Source: Planctopirus ephydatiae (lineage in GTDB: Bacteria; Planctomycetota; Planctomycetia; Planctomycetales; Planctomycetaceae). Taken from it: a stretch of 64,000 nucleotides of DNA. Positions 9,671-18,838 of this stretch are shown here, one piece after another. Each line of letters opens with the position of its first letter. Position 1 is the stretch's first letter. A model generated the notes under the pieces. The model did not search any database. It saw nothing but the letters and a program-made list of their open reading frames with translations, and was not told where the DNA came from. A program made the position numbers and the translations under genes. The stretch covers positions 1,751,001 to 1,815,000 of the forward strand of contig NZ_CP036299.1 of the NCBI RefSeq assembly GCF_007752345.1, in the 5' to 3' direction.

Positions 9671-10462
9671 ATGTCTCGCTGTTCACACGTTGTTCTGGTG
9701 CAACCAGGGGCAACGGAATTGTGTTCACAAATGCGTGTTGTTGGCGGGCTCGATGTTTCGCTTTCTCCCCGAGGGATTGAGCAAGTCGCTGCGACCGGAA
9801 CTTTTCTTCACGAACTGGTCACCAAAGATCTGGCTGTCGGGGCGATTTACTCGTCAGACTCTGGGCCGGCTTTCGAATCGGCTCAGATCCTGGCCAGTCA
9901 ACTGGGCTTGCCGATCGTCGCGACACCTTTGCTCGCCAATCAGTCACTGGGATTGTGGGAAGGCCTGCAGAAGTCTGAAATCGAGCGAAAGTACGGCCGC
10001 CGATTCTGCTCAAAAAGTACCTTTCTGGATGTGGAATCGCCCCCCGAAGGAGAATCCGGCGATGATGTGCGCCAGCGTGTGGCCACAATTCTGAGAAAGG
10101 CCACCAGACGGTATCTGGGGTTAATCATCGTGGCCGATGATCCACTGATTCGCTACGTGCGGGAATTTCTGTCGCCAGCCGAAACGATGATGCTGGAAGC
10201 TCCCGAACGTGGACTTTCTTCGAGTCAGACTGTTCCCGAAAAGCAAAAATTACCCAGATCCTCGGGCGATTCTGACCATGAGCTGGCGACAGTCAAGTTG
10301 GCTGAAGTTGATCATTGCCACTGCGAATTATTGACAATTTGCAACACGATCCCGGCACCACGAATGGCCAGCCGCTGGTCAATTTTCAGTGGCTGGATAG
10401 GACAGTCAGCTGGTGCCCATTCCGACTTAGTAACGCCAGTGGCAGAATCGCAGACCATTTAA
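9671..10462 (+). CDS. Histidine-phosphatase-fold protein lacking catalytic residues (probable pseudoenzyme)
   Basis: The N-terminal half follows the phosphoglycerate mutase/histidine phosphatase fold: an opening strand, GLDVSLSPRGIEQ, IYSSDSGPAFESAQ and LWEG. The active site is absent. The RHG motif reads VQPGAT, the arginine of the second motif is missing, and the late His motif reads VADDPL. Catalysis by the usual phosphohistidine mechanism is therefore not expected; a binding or regulatory role is an inference. The C-terminal 90 residues look low-complexity and unrelated. ATG 9671 is preferred over GTG 9659, which lacks a ribosome site. It is six bases behind rpe. Confidence 0.75.
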   Translation: MSRCSHVVLVQPGATELCSQMRVVGGLDVSLSPRGIEQVAATGTFLHELVTKDLAVGAIYSSDSGPAFESAQILASQLGLPIVATPLLANQSLGLWEGLQKSEIERKYGRRFCSKSTFLDVESPPEGESGDDVRQRVATILRKATRRYLGLIIVADDPLIRYVREFLSPAETMMLEAPERGLSSSQTVPEKQKLPRSSGDSDHELATVKLAEVDHCHCELLTICNTIPAPRMASRWSIFSGWIGQSAGAHSDLVTPVAESQTI

Positions 10463-10741
10463 GTGCATGGATATCAGGCTGAGGCATTTCCAGCATTGTC
10501 GTGAAAAAATTGATCCCGGTTTGTTCACGACCTGTCGTGTACTCTCGGCAAAATTTCCCGTTTTCGTTATACTGCCAAGAATGAAAGTCTGTGGCCAAAG
10601 GACATGGCCGCCAGCCGTCAACGTATGAAAACCGTGTTCCTGTGAGATCATCGGAACAAGCGATATCCTGGACATCGAAATTCAACAGTGAGTATCCTGA
10701 GAAGATTGATTCATCAGGACTTACTGGGGTAAGGATCATCA

Positions 10742-11599
10742 ATGAGCACCGGCGCACCCTTGGACGCAATCACTTCCAATGGCCAGATGCGACCTAAGCG
10801 GGGCGTCCCTGACGGTCTGTGGATTCAATGTGAATCGTGTAAGGCGACCGTCTTTCGCAAGCAGGTGGAGAAGAATTTCCACCTTTGCCCCGAATGCGAC
10901 CACCATTTTTATGTTCCGACGGCTGAACGCATCGCCCAACTGCTGGATGAAGACAGTTTTGAAGAGTGGTTCAGTGAGTTGGCACCCAAGGATGTTCTGG
11001 GCTTTGTCGATTCACGGCCCTATCACGAGCGACTGAAGGCCGAGCAGAAGAAAACGGGCATGCGCGATGCCTGTACTGTGGGCCGAGGCTACATGCGTGG
11101 CCGACCATTGGTCTTTGCCACGACAGATTCTGCTTTCATCATGGGGTCGATGGGATCTGTGGTCGGCGAAAAACTGACGCGTGCGGTCGAGAAGGCCACC
11201 GAATTAAAACTGCCACTGGTGATTGTTTCCGGCTCTGGTGGCGGCGCCCGTATGCATGAAGGGATTGTCTCTTTGATGCAGATGGGTAAAGTCTCTGCGG
11301 CATTGGCCCGCTATCATGAAGCAGGGGGATTGTTTATCTCCGTGCTGACGAACCCGACGATGGGTGGTGTCGCAGCCAGTTTTGCTTCGCTCGGTGATAT
11401 TACCATTGCTGAGCCCAAGGCCCTGATTGGTTTTGCCGGCCCGCGCGTGGTGAAAGCGACCTGTAAAATTGAACTTCCTGATGATTTTCAGACCAGCGAG
11501 TTTCTGCTGAAGCATGGGTTTGTCGATCGCATCGTCTCCCGGCCGCAATTGAAGCAGGAACTGGTGCGGATTATCGACTATTGTTCCAAGTCGTGGTGA
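10742..11599 (+). CDS. accD: Acetyl-CoA carboxylase carboxyltransferase subunit beta
   Basis: The zinc-bearing beta subunit of the carboxyltransferase, which transfers CO2 from biotin to acetyl-CoA to give malonyl-CoA. 285 residues match AccD length. The N-terminal zinc ribbon is Cys30-Cys33 and Cys49-Cys52. The crotonase-fold core carries [25 protein letters not shown] and IGFAGPRV. The C-terminal HGFVDRIV is typical. accA is not in the window. The 280 bp upstream hold no gene; TATACT near 10567 is a possible -10 without a good -35. Confidence 0.96.
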   Translation: MSTGAPLDAITSNGQMRPKRGVPDGLWIQCESCKATVFRKQVEKNFHLCPECDHHFYVPTAERIAQLLDEDSFEEWFSELAPKDVLGFVDSRPYHERLKAEQKKTGMRDACTVGRGYMRGRPLVFATTDSAFIMGSMGSVVGEKLTRAVEKATELKLPLVIVSGSGGGARMHEGIVSLMQMGKVSAALARYHEAGGLFISVLTNPTMGGVAASFASLGDITIAEPKALIGFAGPRVVKATCKIELPDDFQTSEFLLKHGFVDRIVSRPQLKQELVRIIDYCSKSW

Positions 11600-11683
11600 T
11601 CGGTCGTCATGCAGAGCACATGCTCTCTGTTCTCTGTAAACTTTGAGATCTGCCAAACACCTCTTAAACGAGCCGGAGCAGGA

Positions 11684-13291
11684 CTAATCTCGCAGAGGTG
11701 CCAGAACGGGAGGCCAGTCCTTGTCAGAGACTTCGGGAGTGACGCCACCCGGAGGAAGTGACTTGCCAACCGCCTCTTTCAAGAGAGCCGAAAGCTCGGT
11801 GATTTTGGCGGCGTATTCAGGTTTTTCGGCCAGGTTGTTCAATTCTTTGGGGTCCACCAAATGATTGTACAACTCGCGACCCCGCTGGCCATCATCCCAT
11901 TCGGTGTAGCGGAACTGGTCGGTTCTCAGGCTGTAACCAAAGAAGCGATTGCTGTTGGGTTGTGGTTGAGGAACTGACGCAGCGGTTCCCTTTTTGGCGG
12001 CGGCTCCCGCACGATTGGGATTTCCTTGATTCCGCATGACCTGAGTCAGCGCCCAGCCGCGACCTTTCGCCTGTGGATCGCTCAGCAGGGAAACCAGCGA
12101 TTGGCCTTGCAGACTGGCGGGAGCGGGAATTTTCGCCAGCTTTACCAAAGTCGGATAAAGATCGACCTGTGAGACAGGTTCTGAAATCACGTGACCAGCC
12201 CTGGAGACTCCGGGAGCAGAAATGAGCAGTGGGACTCGGGCACTTTCTTCAAACAGACTTTGCTTCTGCCAGAGACCATGCTCCCCGAGGTGATAGCCAT
12301 GATCACTGGTGAAAACGACAATCGTATTGTCGACGAGGCCATTCTCTTTCAGAGAGGCCAGGACTCGCCCTACCTGGGCATCCATAAAGCTGATGCTGGC
12401 AAAATAGGCTTGCAGGACTTCCTGCCGTACGGGATCAGTGAGTTGATCCTGCTCCTTCTTAGCGCTGGCCAGTGCCGGCTTAGGAATATCGAGCTGATCT
12501 TCCTCAATGCCTGGAATCAGAGGCATTTCAGATCGATCATACCAGCCGAAATAAGGTTCGGCAGGTGCGACGAATGGGGTGTGTGGGCGATAGAAGCCCA
12601 CCGCAAGAAAGAATGGCTGCTCCGGGTGCTGAGCAAAACGTGTGAGTAAAAGTTCGGCTTCGGTGGCGACCTTGCCATCGGTATGTTCGAGATCTTGACC
12701 GGGGGATGCGTACCAACTCAGTGTGCCACCAAATTGACGGGGTGTGAGAGTATGGATTCTGGTTTCTTCCTGCAGGTGATCAATCCCTGCGGGATTGATT
12801 TTCAATTCCCACGAAGCCGGATCGTCATGACCATCCGTTCCAATCGATGTCGGAACGTTGTAGTGATAAAGTTTGCCAATTCGGGCCGAGAAATAACCAG
12901 CCTTGCGAAACTGTTCGGGGAGACTGGAGTGCTGAGGGATCGATTGCCGGAAGATCTGCGAATTCTGCAGAATGCCGGTCGAGTTGGGGTACAGACCTGT
13001 CAAAATGGAATTGCGACTGGGGCCGCATAGAGGAAAGGTGCAGTAGGCTTTGTCAAAACGTACTGATTGCTGAGCAAGTCGATCAATGTTTGGCGTTTTG
13101 GCAAGAGGATGGCCATAGCATCCCAGAGAGTTATTCAGATCATCCGCGATAATGAAGAGGATATTTGGCCGGGATGTTTGCGGAGAACCGGGGGCGCGTG
13201 ATGAATCTTCAGCAAGAATTGATGAGACCGATAGTATCATCGATAGAGCAATTCCCACGGAGGTAACGAGGCTGACAAGGCGGTGAATCAT
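11684..13291 (-). CDS. Secreted sulfatase, iduronate-2-sulfatase type
   Basis: 535 residues from ATG 13291, which is preceded by AGGAG and opens a signal peptide (MIHRLVSLVTSVGIALSMIL). The sulfatase signature CGPSR follows LCTFP-like context; its Cys would become formylglycine. Metal-binding motifs are ADDLN near the N-terminus and TSDHGYHLGEHGLW in the middle, the latter typical of iduronate-2-sulfatase-like enzymes. Such secreted sulfatases are abundant in planctomycetes that feed on sulfated polysaccharides. The exact substrate cannot be read from sequence. It converges on accD. Confidence 0.92.
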   Translation of the reverse strand: MIHRLVSLVTSVGIALSMILSVSSILAEDSSRAPGSPQTSRPNILFIIADDLNNSLGCYGHPLAKTPNIDRLAQQSVRFDKAYCTFPLCGPSRNSILTGLYPNSTGILQNSQIFRQSIPQHSSLPEQFRKAGYFSARIGKLYHYNVPTSIGTDGHDDPASWELKINPAGIDHLQEETRIHTLTPRQFGGTLSWYASPGQDLEHTDGKVATEAELLLTRFAQHPEQPFFLAVGFYRPHTPFVAPAEPYFGWYDRSEMPLIPGIEEDQLDIPKPALASAKKEQDQLTDPVRQEVLQAYFASISFMDAQVGRVLASLKENGLVDNTIVVFTSDHGYHLGEHGLWQKQSLFEESARVPLLISAPGVSRAGHVISEPVSQVDLYPTLVKLAKIPAPASLQGQSLVSLLSDPQAKGRGWALTQVMRNQGNPNRAGAAAKKGTAASVPQPQPNSNRFFGYSLRTDQFRYTEWDDGQRGRELYNHLVDPKELNNLAEKPEYAAKITELSALLKEAVGKSLPPGGVTPEVSDKDWPPVLAPLRD

Positions 13292-13437
13292 GGGAAACTC
13301 CTGCGAAGAGCGAATGGCGTCGATGTGAATTCCTGTTGTTATCGTTCGTAGCTTGGCAGATATCCCGCGACATCGCATCAAGAATCTTGATGGTCTACGC
13401 AATTCTGCTGAACACAAAGAGAAAGTGACGACATTCC

Positions 13438-13662
13438 ATGCATTGTAATATCGATCAGAAGGGACGCCGGTTCCGCATGATTGGCGGGATCATTTGTACC
13501 ATCGGCGGGCTGGTCTGCCTGGGTGTGGCTGTGGCCGGATTGGCGGTGATTGCGATGGTCTGTACCGGGATTGCCCTGCTGATTTCGGGGGCATTTCAAA
13601 TTTACGAGGCACGTAAAGGCTGGTGTGCCATTCGCGCGATGGGCTTCAAGACCCCGATTTAG
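13438..13662 (+). CDS. Small membrane protein (DUF2892/YgaP-like)
   Basis: 74 residues. A short Cys-containing lead (CNIDQKGRRFR) is followed by two closely spaced hydrophobic segments (about 15-32 and 36-53), then a polar tail with GWCAIRAMGFKTP. The layout resembles small YgaP/DUF2892-like membrane proteins, some of which accompany rhodanese or redox functions. The assignment is by resemblance only. It is divergent from the sulfatase. Confidence 0.65.
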   Translation: MHCNIDQKGRRFRMIGGIICTIGGLVCLGVAVAGLAVIAMVCTGIALLISGAFQIYEARKGWCAIRAMGFKTPI

Positions 13663-13753
13663 GTTGGATGGGCACTTGGTGGTGCGTACGAACACATGCT
13701 CATCGTGAGGAGTCTACAAATTCCCGAAAACGATATTGAGTTGGGGTCTGCAC

Positions 13754-13785
13754 AGCATGCTTGCTCGAAGCCGCAAGCATGGCAC
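13754..13785 (+). repeat. REP-like palindromic repeat, copy 2
   Basis: Same CATGCTTGC-N8-GCAAGCATG stem plus GGCAC flank as at 6651, with one loop difference. It sits between convergent genes. Confidence 0.85.
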
Positions 13786-13852
13786 ACAAATTACTCTTAA
13801 TCCACGAATCCGAGAGAGGTGTTTAAAACTCTGGATACGATGGAAGCTCGGT

Positions 13853-15148
13853 TTATTGGTTTTGTCTGGAAGTTTCGATTGATCGAGACGACTGGCGAGC
13901 CAAAGCTTTCTGGCGCTCGGGTTTTGTGGCGTGCCAGACTGCGCGGAGCATTCGTTCCTGAGCGATCGAAAACTCTTCGCCACGACGGCTCATGGCAATT
14001 GCGGCCGTCTCGAGCAGCGGTTCGATGCTGGAAAGCTCTTCGATCTCTCCATGCCAGAATCTGGTAAACGAAGGAATATGCTTGGGGAGAAGTTCGCCCG
14101 CCGGGAGAATCATACTCATCACGCCCACGGCACTTCCCGTATTGAACATGCTCCCCAGACCCGTTTTCACGTGGTCGGCAAGAAAGCAGCCCACCTTTTT
14201 CTCACCCGTTGCGATCGATGTGCCACCAATCGGGACGGAAACATTCGAGTAATCGTTTTTCAAGTCGCTATTGGTCGTAATGGCCCCCAGATTCACCCAC
14301 GAGCCGACATAGCTGTGGCCCAGAAAACCATCGTGATACTTGTTCGAGAAGCCTTGAAAGACCGAATTCTCGATCTCTCCACCCACCCGGCACATGGGGC
14401 CAAAACTGGTACCCGCTCGCAGGTTCGTACGGAAAAGTTGAGTCCCCGGGCCAACATAGCAGGGGCCTTCCATACGGGTAAACGCCTGAATAACGGCATC
14501 GCGGTCGATGTAAATGGGGCCACCCGTCGTGTCGAAGACAACGAAAGGATCGACTTTGGCAGATTCATGAACCCACAGCGCATGCGCTGGCCCTACGATG
14601 GTAAAAGCCTGGTTTGGGAGAGCTTTCTGTTCGCCCTGAGATGATTGTCGGAAGCCATGATCCTCACAGATCTGCTGCTCATTCCCATTGATTAGATCCC
14701 AGGGTCTTCGCAGGATCTTTCCGGGTGAGACGACCCGCTTACGGGATTGAGCCAACCGGACGAGCGATTCGTCGAGGTGATGATCGAGTAGCAGGGTGGA
14801 TTCGAGTGGATCGCAAACCATCCAGGCAATTTCTCCTTCGACAATTCCCACGGATTCATCACTGAACTCCGGGATGTCTGCGGGATTGCAGAGCCATTGA
14901 CCATTCAGCAACAGTGTGTGACCACCCGCCAGCCAGCGGACATCATTGACGTAAGCATCGGGATGGGATTCGCAATACGTTTCGAGAAGGTGCGGACGAA
15001 TAATCGCCCCCCATTCATCCGGCTGCAAAACTTTCAGCCAGCGTTCGCGTGTGGAAAAGTGGCCCGTCAGTAACTCGAACACGGGACGAACCCAGATGAG
15101 TGGCTCAAGAGTTGATGAGGTGGAGTTTTCAAATATTGCCAGACGCAT
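13853..15148 (-). CDS. GlmU-like sugar nucleotidyltransferase/acetyltransferase (planctomycete type)
   Basis: 431 residues. The N-terminal part (MRLAIFENSTSS, WVRPVFELLTG, ERW) matches the alternative GlmU family (TIGR03991, GlmU_N-type nucleotidyltransferase). Residues about 200-370 form a left-handed beta-helix with hexapeptide-like repeats (VDPFVVFD, CYVGPGTQ, GEIENSVFQGFSNKYHDGFLGHSYVGSWVNLGA in pieces). The expected role is making UDP-N-acetylglucosamine or a related activated sugar for cell wall and lipid synthesis. Whether both activities are present is not shown. The C-terminal tail is basic and low-complexity. Confidence 0.85.
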   Translation of the reverse strand: MRLAIFENSTSSTLEPLIWVRPVFELLTGHFSTRERWLKVLQPDEWGAIIRPHLLETYCESHPDAYVNDVRWLAGGHTLLLNGQWLCNPADIPEFSDESVGIVEGEIAWMVCDPLESTLLLDHHLDESLVRLAQSRKRVVSPGKILRRPWDLINGNEQQICEDHGFRQSSQGEQKALPNQAFTIVGPAHALWVHESAKVDPFVVFDTTGGPIYIDRDAVIQAFTRMEGPCYVGPGTQLFRTNLRAGTSFGPMCRVGGEIENSVFQGFSNKYHDGFLGHSYVGSWVNLGAITTNSDLKNDYSNVSVPIGGTSIATGEKKVGCFLADHVKTGLGSMFNTGSAVGVMSMILPAGELLPKHIPSFTRFWHGEIEELSSIEPLLETAAIAMSRRGEEFSIAQERMLRAVWHATKPERQKALARQSSRSIETSRQNQ

Positions 15149-15473
15149 GACGGGATTCCCTTCGCTGTCGTGCTTCCTGCAGAATTTTCATTGTGTCATT
15201 GTCAATTTAGGCAATTCGAATTTTCTGGTGAAGACGACTTTTGAATTCCTATATGTGGTTTTGGTGGAGGGGGAGCGATTTGGGTAAATTTGCTGCGTTG
15301 ACACAAACTTCACTCCTTTCTTCGAAACGGCTTGCTAAACTGATTGTGGTACATTGGTCGTCGATCATGGACCAAAGTGCGTGGTGCGACAACGGCCACT
15401 TTCTCATGATGTCCAGGTTAGTTTTCCAATCGTCTGAGTGATCCCATCACCCTCCATCTTTAAGAGTTCCATC
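15149..15473. other. Divergent intergenic region
   Basis: 325 bp between the GlmU-like gene and the next plus-strand gene. No gene or clear regulatory element recognised. Confidence 0.4.
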
Positions 15474-16607
15474 ATGCTTGCTCCTCAAACATCGACTTTG
15501 AATGGGTCTCAGCCTGCCAGGTTACAGGTCAGTGATGGTAAGGGCGATTGCTGGATCAAGATTGGCACATCAACACGCGCAACACGCATGCTGAGGGTGA
15601 GAGCTGCGCTGCTGGTTCTGGGTGTTCTGGGAACGCTGGGTGGAACAGTTTCTTCGGCGTTCGCCCAGCAGGGCGTGGCTCCGTCACCGACACCGTTATC
15701 AGGTGCGACTCCTGTGGCTGCACCTGTGCCTCCGCTACCTGCGAGTGAAGAGCCACTGGCTATTGTCACCAGCTTTTCTGAGAAGTATGGCCAGGCCTTC
15801 AATGCGGCGAAGATTGATGACCTTATTGCCTTGTGGCGTGCGACGGGAACCTATGAGGACGAAACCGATGGGCTTGTTGTGACTGGTCATGCAGCACTCA
15901 AAGAAGGATTTGGCAATCTCTTTAAAGATAACCCTGGCCTGCGGATCATCGCGAATGTGCAATCGGTGCGACCCGTGACCAAGGAAGTCTTGATGTTCGA
16001 AGGGATCGTGACCACCAGTGCTCCGGAGAGTGACACCACGGTCTCAAGATTTGAGGCTGTGCTGGTCAAAGAAGGAAATCAGTGGTTACTCGATTCGGTA
16101 AAAGAATCGGCAGCGGTCGAAGGGAAGGCCATGCTGCAGAACCTGGCCTGGCTGGTGGGTGAGTGGCGCGACGACAATCAAGAGGTTTCCATTGAGACGA
16201 CCGTGCGCTGGTCAAGTCAGCAGGCTTTTCTGATTCGAGCTTACAAGGTGCGAGTTGGTGAAGAGATCAGCCATGAAGGGACTCAGGTGATCGGCTGGGA
16301 CGCTCAGCAGAAGACGATCCGTTCGTGGAATTTTGAATCGGATGGTGCTTTCGGAGAAGGCCTCTGGACCCTGGCCAGTGGCGAGTGGACGATTCGCAAT
16401 ACACTGACACTGGCTGATGGAACACGCGGCTCTTCGCGGCAGATCTTGAGGCCGGAATCGGCAGATGCCTATACGGTCGAATCCGTTGGTCGCGAGTTGG
16501 GAGGTGTGCCATTTCCATCCACGGGAGAGATTCGCGTGATTCGCGTCAACAGCGAGTCGATGACTCAGGTGGATTCAGTTCCCAATGCGAATGTTCCAGG
16601 TCGGTGA
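15474..16607 (+). CDS. Exported NTF2/SnoaL-like (DUF4440-type) protein
   Basis: From ATG 15474 the product is 377 residues. A GTG 36 bases upstream and an ATG at 15588 (just before the signal core VRAALLVLGVLGTLGG) are alternatives. The signal ends near SSAFAQQG, followed by a Pro/Ala-rich linker. Residues about 90-210 resemble the SgcJ/EcaC DUF4440 cone fold (FNAAKIDDLIALW, TGTYEDE, GHAALKEGF). The C-terminal part (WLVGEWRDD, VIGWDAQQKTIRSW) resembles DUF1579-like beta domains. The function is unknown. Confidence 0.75.
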   Translation: MLAPQTSTLNGSQPARLQVSDGKGDCWIKIGTSTRATRMLRVRAALLVLGVLGTLGGTVSSAFAQQGVAPSPTPLSGATPVAAPVPPLPASEEPLAIVTSFSEKYGQAFNAAKIDDLIALWRATGTYEDETDGLVVTGHAALKEGFGNLFKDNPGLRIIANVQSVRPVTKEVLMFEGIVTTSAPESDTTVSRFEAVLVKEGNQWLLDSVKESAAVEGKAMLQNLAWLVGEWRDDNQEVSIETTVRWSSQQAFLIRAYKVRVGEEISHEGTQVIGWDAQQKTIRSWNFESDGAFGEGLWTLASGEWTIRNTLTLADGTRGSSRQILRPESADAYTVESVGRELGGVPFPSTGEIRVIRVNSESMTQVDSVPNANVPGR

Positions 16608-16744
16608 GTTGCTTATGGCGTACCTGTTCTGAGGATGGAGCCATCTCAGATATTGAACGCCCACATTGGTATTGAGACCGAGACGCATTGATTATCGAGA
16701 CCAGGACTCCACTCCACATGCCGGGCGACATCCAGGGGGCGATC

Positions 16745-18799
16745 ATGTATCAGAAAATTTCATGGACTTTGGCAGTTTCGCTTTCGCTGGCATCGCTCTC
16801 GCCCGTCTGGGCGATTGGTGGTCGAGGCGGTGGTGGCGGTGGCAATCGGCCAAATATCTCGCGACCCTCTGGCGGCGGTGGAGGGGGAGCAGCAGCAGCC
16901 CGGCCATCCATGCCCTCCAGACCAGCAGCACCGACCGCCCGGCCCAGTGCGCCAGCGGCCCGGCCCAGTGCACCAGCAGCGAGGCCTAACCTGCCGACCG
17001 CCAGACCGAATACGCCAGCCGCCCGTCCATCGCTTCCGGCCAATCGACCGAACTCATTGCCATCGGGTGGCATTTCCAGACCTTCAGGAAACAATCGCCC
17101 CACGTTACCGACAACGAGGCCCTCGGCACCGACCTTGCCCACGACTCGACCTGGGGTGGGTGGTGGTGCAGCCCAGACACGCCCGACACTGCCTCAAACT
17201 CGACCATCACTTCCCGAGAACCGTCCGGGCGTTGGTGGTGGAATTGGTAATCGCCCAGAAGTTGGTGGCAACAGGCCTTCCATCAATCGCCCGGGGACAT
17301 CAAATCCGGGAACCACACTTCCCGGTGGCATCGGAAATATTGGCGGAAATCGTCCCGGGGTAACTCGCCCGTCATTGCCGGAAGGGGGGATCAATCGCCC
17401 CGGTACGACGCGCCCAGATATTAATAGGCCCGATATCACCAGGCCTGACATTACGCGTCCTGGAACGGGGCGTCCGGATATCTCTCGCCCGGACATTTCC
17501 CGACCAGACGTTTCTCGCCCGGGCATTGGGGGTGGAGCAGGCCGTCCGGGTGTGGGTGGGGTCACACGCCCCACGCCGGGGGATCTGGGTGATTTTCTGG
17601 GCATGCAACGGCCCATCCGACCAACGGAACCTCCAGCACGGCCATTGCCAGGTCGCCCCGGGATTGGTGAACTCCCAGGGATTGGAGAGCGGCCCGGGAT
17701 CGGAGAGCGGCCCGGGATTGGAGAACGCCCGGGGATTGGAGAACGCCCAGGGATTGGAGAACGCCCAGGGATTGGAGAACGCCCAGGGATTGGAGAACGC
17801 CCAGGGATTGGAGACCGACCAGGGATCGGAGAGCGGCCCGGCATTGGCGATCGCCCCGGGATAGGAAACGGTCAACGGCCAGACTGGAGTCGTCCTGAAG
17901 ACCGACCACGACCGGGACGTCCAGGCGATATTAACATCAACAATCGCCCCAGCTGGGTGAACATCAATGACAATCAGATCAATGTCATCAGGAATAACTG
18001 GGGGAATGCAATCAGGCCGTTGCCAGGTCAGCCCGGCATGGGGAACTGGCTCAATGACCACCCCAACCGTCGAGATTATTGGAACAGTTGGGGCGGTAGT
18101 GTTCGTTCATCGTGGGGATACAACGGTGTTCACAGGAACTGGTATGGCCCCAACTGGTGGGGGAGTCATCCTCATGGCTGGGGCGGTTGGCACTTCCATC
18201 GCTGGAGTGTCTGGCAAAGTCCGAGTTTCTGGTGGAGAGTTCCCGTCTGGACCACATTTGCTACATGGTTTACGTGGAGGCAGCCTCCTCCAGCCGTTGT
18301 TTGGTCACAGCCGGTCTTCTTTGATTATGGGACGGGTGGAAACGTGGTGATTAATTCTGACTCCGTCCTGATTAATGGCCAGGTGGTTGCGACACCTGCC
18401 GAGTTTGCAGAAAGTGCCGCAGTTCTGGCGACAGTCCCGGCACCTGCGAATGACGAAGAGGCGGCAGCCATCGAATGGATGCCACTGGGGACATTCGCCA
18501 TTTCGACAGACCGCGATGACAAGAGCCCTTCACTCAGCATTCAACTGGCTGTGACCCGCACAGGGATCATCGGCGGAACGCTGTTTAATGCAGAGACTGA
18601 TGAAGCGACAGCCGTGCAGGGTCAGGTTGATTCTGAGACGCAAAGAGTGGCCTTCCGCATTGGCACCACGGATGACCTGGTGATCGAAACCGGACTTTAC
18701 AACCTCACTCAGAATGAAGTGCCTCTGCTGGCTCATTTTGGAGTCGAGACAACCGAAAATTGGCTCATGATTCGGCTCGATCCACCCGAAGAAGAGTAA
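16745..18799 (+). CDS. Secreted low-complexity Pro/Arg/Gly-rich repeat protein
   Basis: 684 residues from ATG 16745, which opens a signal peptide (YQKISWTLAVSLSLASLSPVWA) and follows AGGGGG. A start at 16688 would bury the signal. After the signal comes a Gly run, then about 350 residues dominated by RP, ARPS, NRPG and RPDI units, with about twelve tandem PGIGER hexapeptides. Residues about 430-520 are rich in Trp, Asn, Gly and His. The last 130 residues form an ordinary beta-rich domain. Such composition suggests an extracellular or envelope structural role; this is an inference. The nearby genes give no pathway. Confidence 0.85.
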   Translation: MYQKISWTLAVSLSLASLSPVWAIGGRGGGGGGNRPNISRPSGGGGGGAAAARPSMPSRPAAPTARPSAPAARPSAPAARPNLPTARPNTPAARPSLPANRPNSLPSGGISRPSGNNRPTLPTTRPSAPTLPTTRPGVGGGAAQTRPTLPQTRPSLPENRPGVGGGIGNRPEVGGNRPSINRPGTSNPGTTLPGGIGNIGGNRPGVTRPSLPEGGINRPGTTRPDINRPDITRPDITRPGTGRPDISRPDISRPDVSRPGIGGGAGRPGVGGVTRPTPGDLGDFLGMQRPIRPTEPPARPLPGRPGIGELPGIGERPGIGERPGIGERPGIGERPGIGERPGIGERPGIGERPGIGDRPGIGERPGIGDRPGIGNGQRPDWSRPEDRPRPGRPGDININNRPSWVNINDNQINVIRNNWGNAIRPLPGQPGMGNWLNDHPNRRDYWNSWGGSVRSSWGYNGVHRNWYGPNWWGSHPHGWGGWHFHRWSVWQSPSFWWRVPVWTTFATWFTWRQPPPAVVWSQPVFFDYGTGGNVVINSDSVLINGQVVATPAEFAESAAVLATVPAPANDEEAAAIEWMPLGTFAISTDRDDKSPSLSIQLAVTRTGIIGGTLFNAETDEATAVQGQVDSETQRVAFRIGTTDDLVIETGLYNLTQNEVPLLAHFGVETTENWLMIRLDPPEEE
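17655..17870 (+). repeat. In-frame 18-bp tandem repeat
   Basis: About twelve consecutive 18-bp units coding PGIGER/PGIGDR hexapeptides inside the Pro/Arg/Gly-rich protein. Several central units are identical in DNA as well as protein, pointing to recent expansion. The length is a multiple of three, so unit changes would keep the frame. Confidence 0.9.
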
Positions 18800-18838
18800 T
18801 CGCTGGTGGTTGGGTGAGAATCGCAAACTTCACTGAGC

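Noticed and set aside
10560-10575. TATACT as a promoter for accD
   Set aside because: No matching -35 at the right distance, so only noted in the accD entry.
17650-17880. Tandem array considered as a CRISPR array
   Set aside because: Units are 18 bp, directly adjacent, in frame and without spacers; it is a protein-coding repeat.
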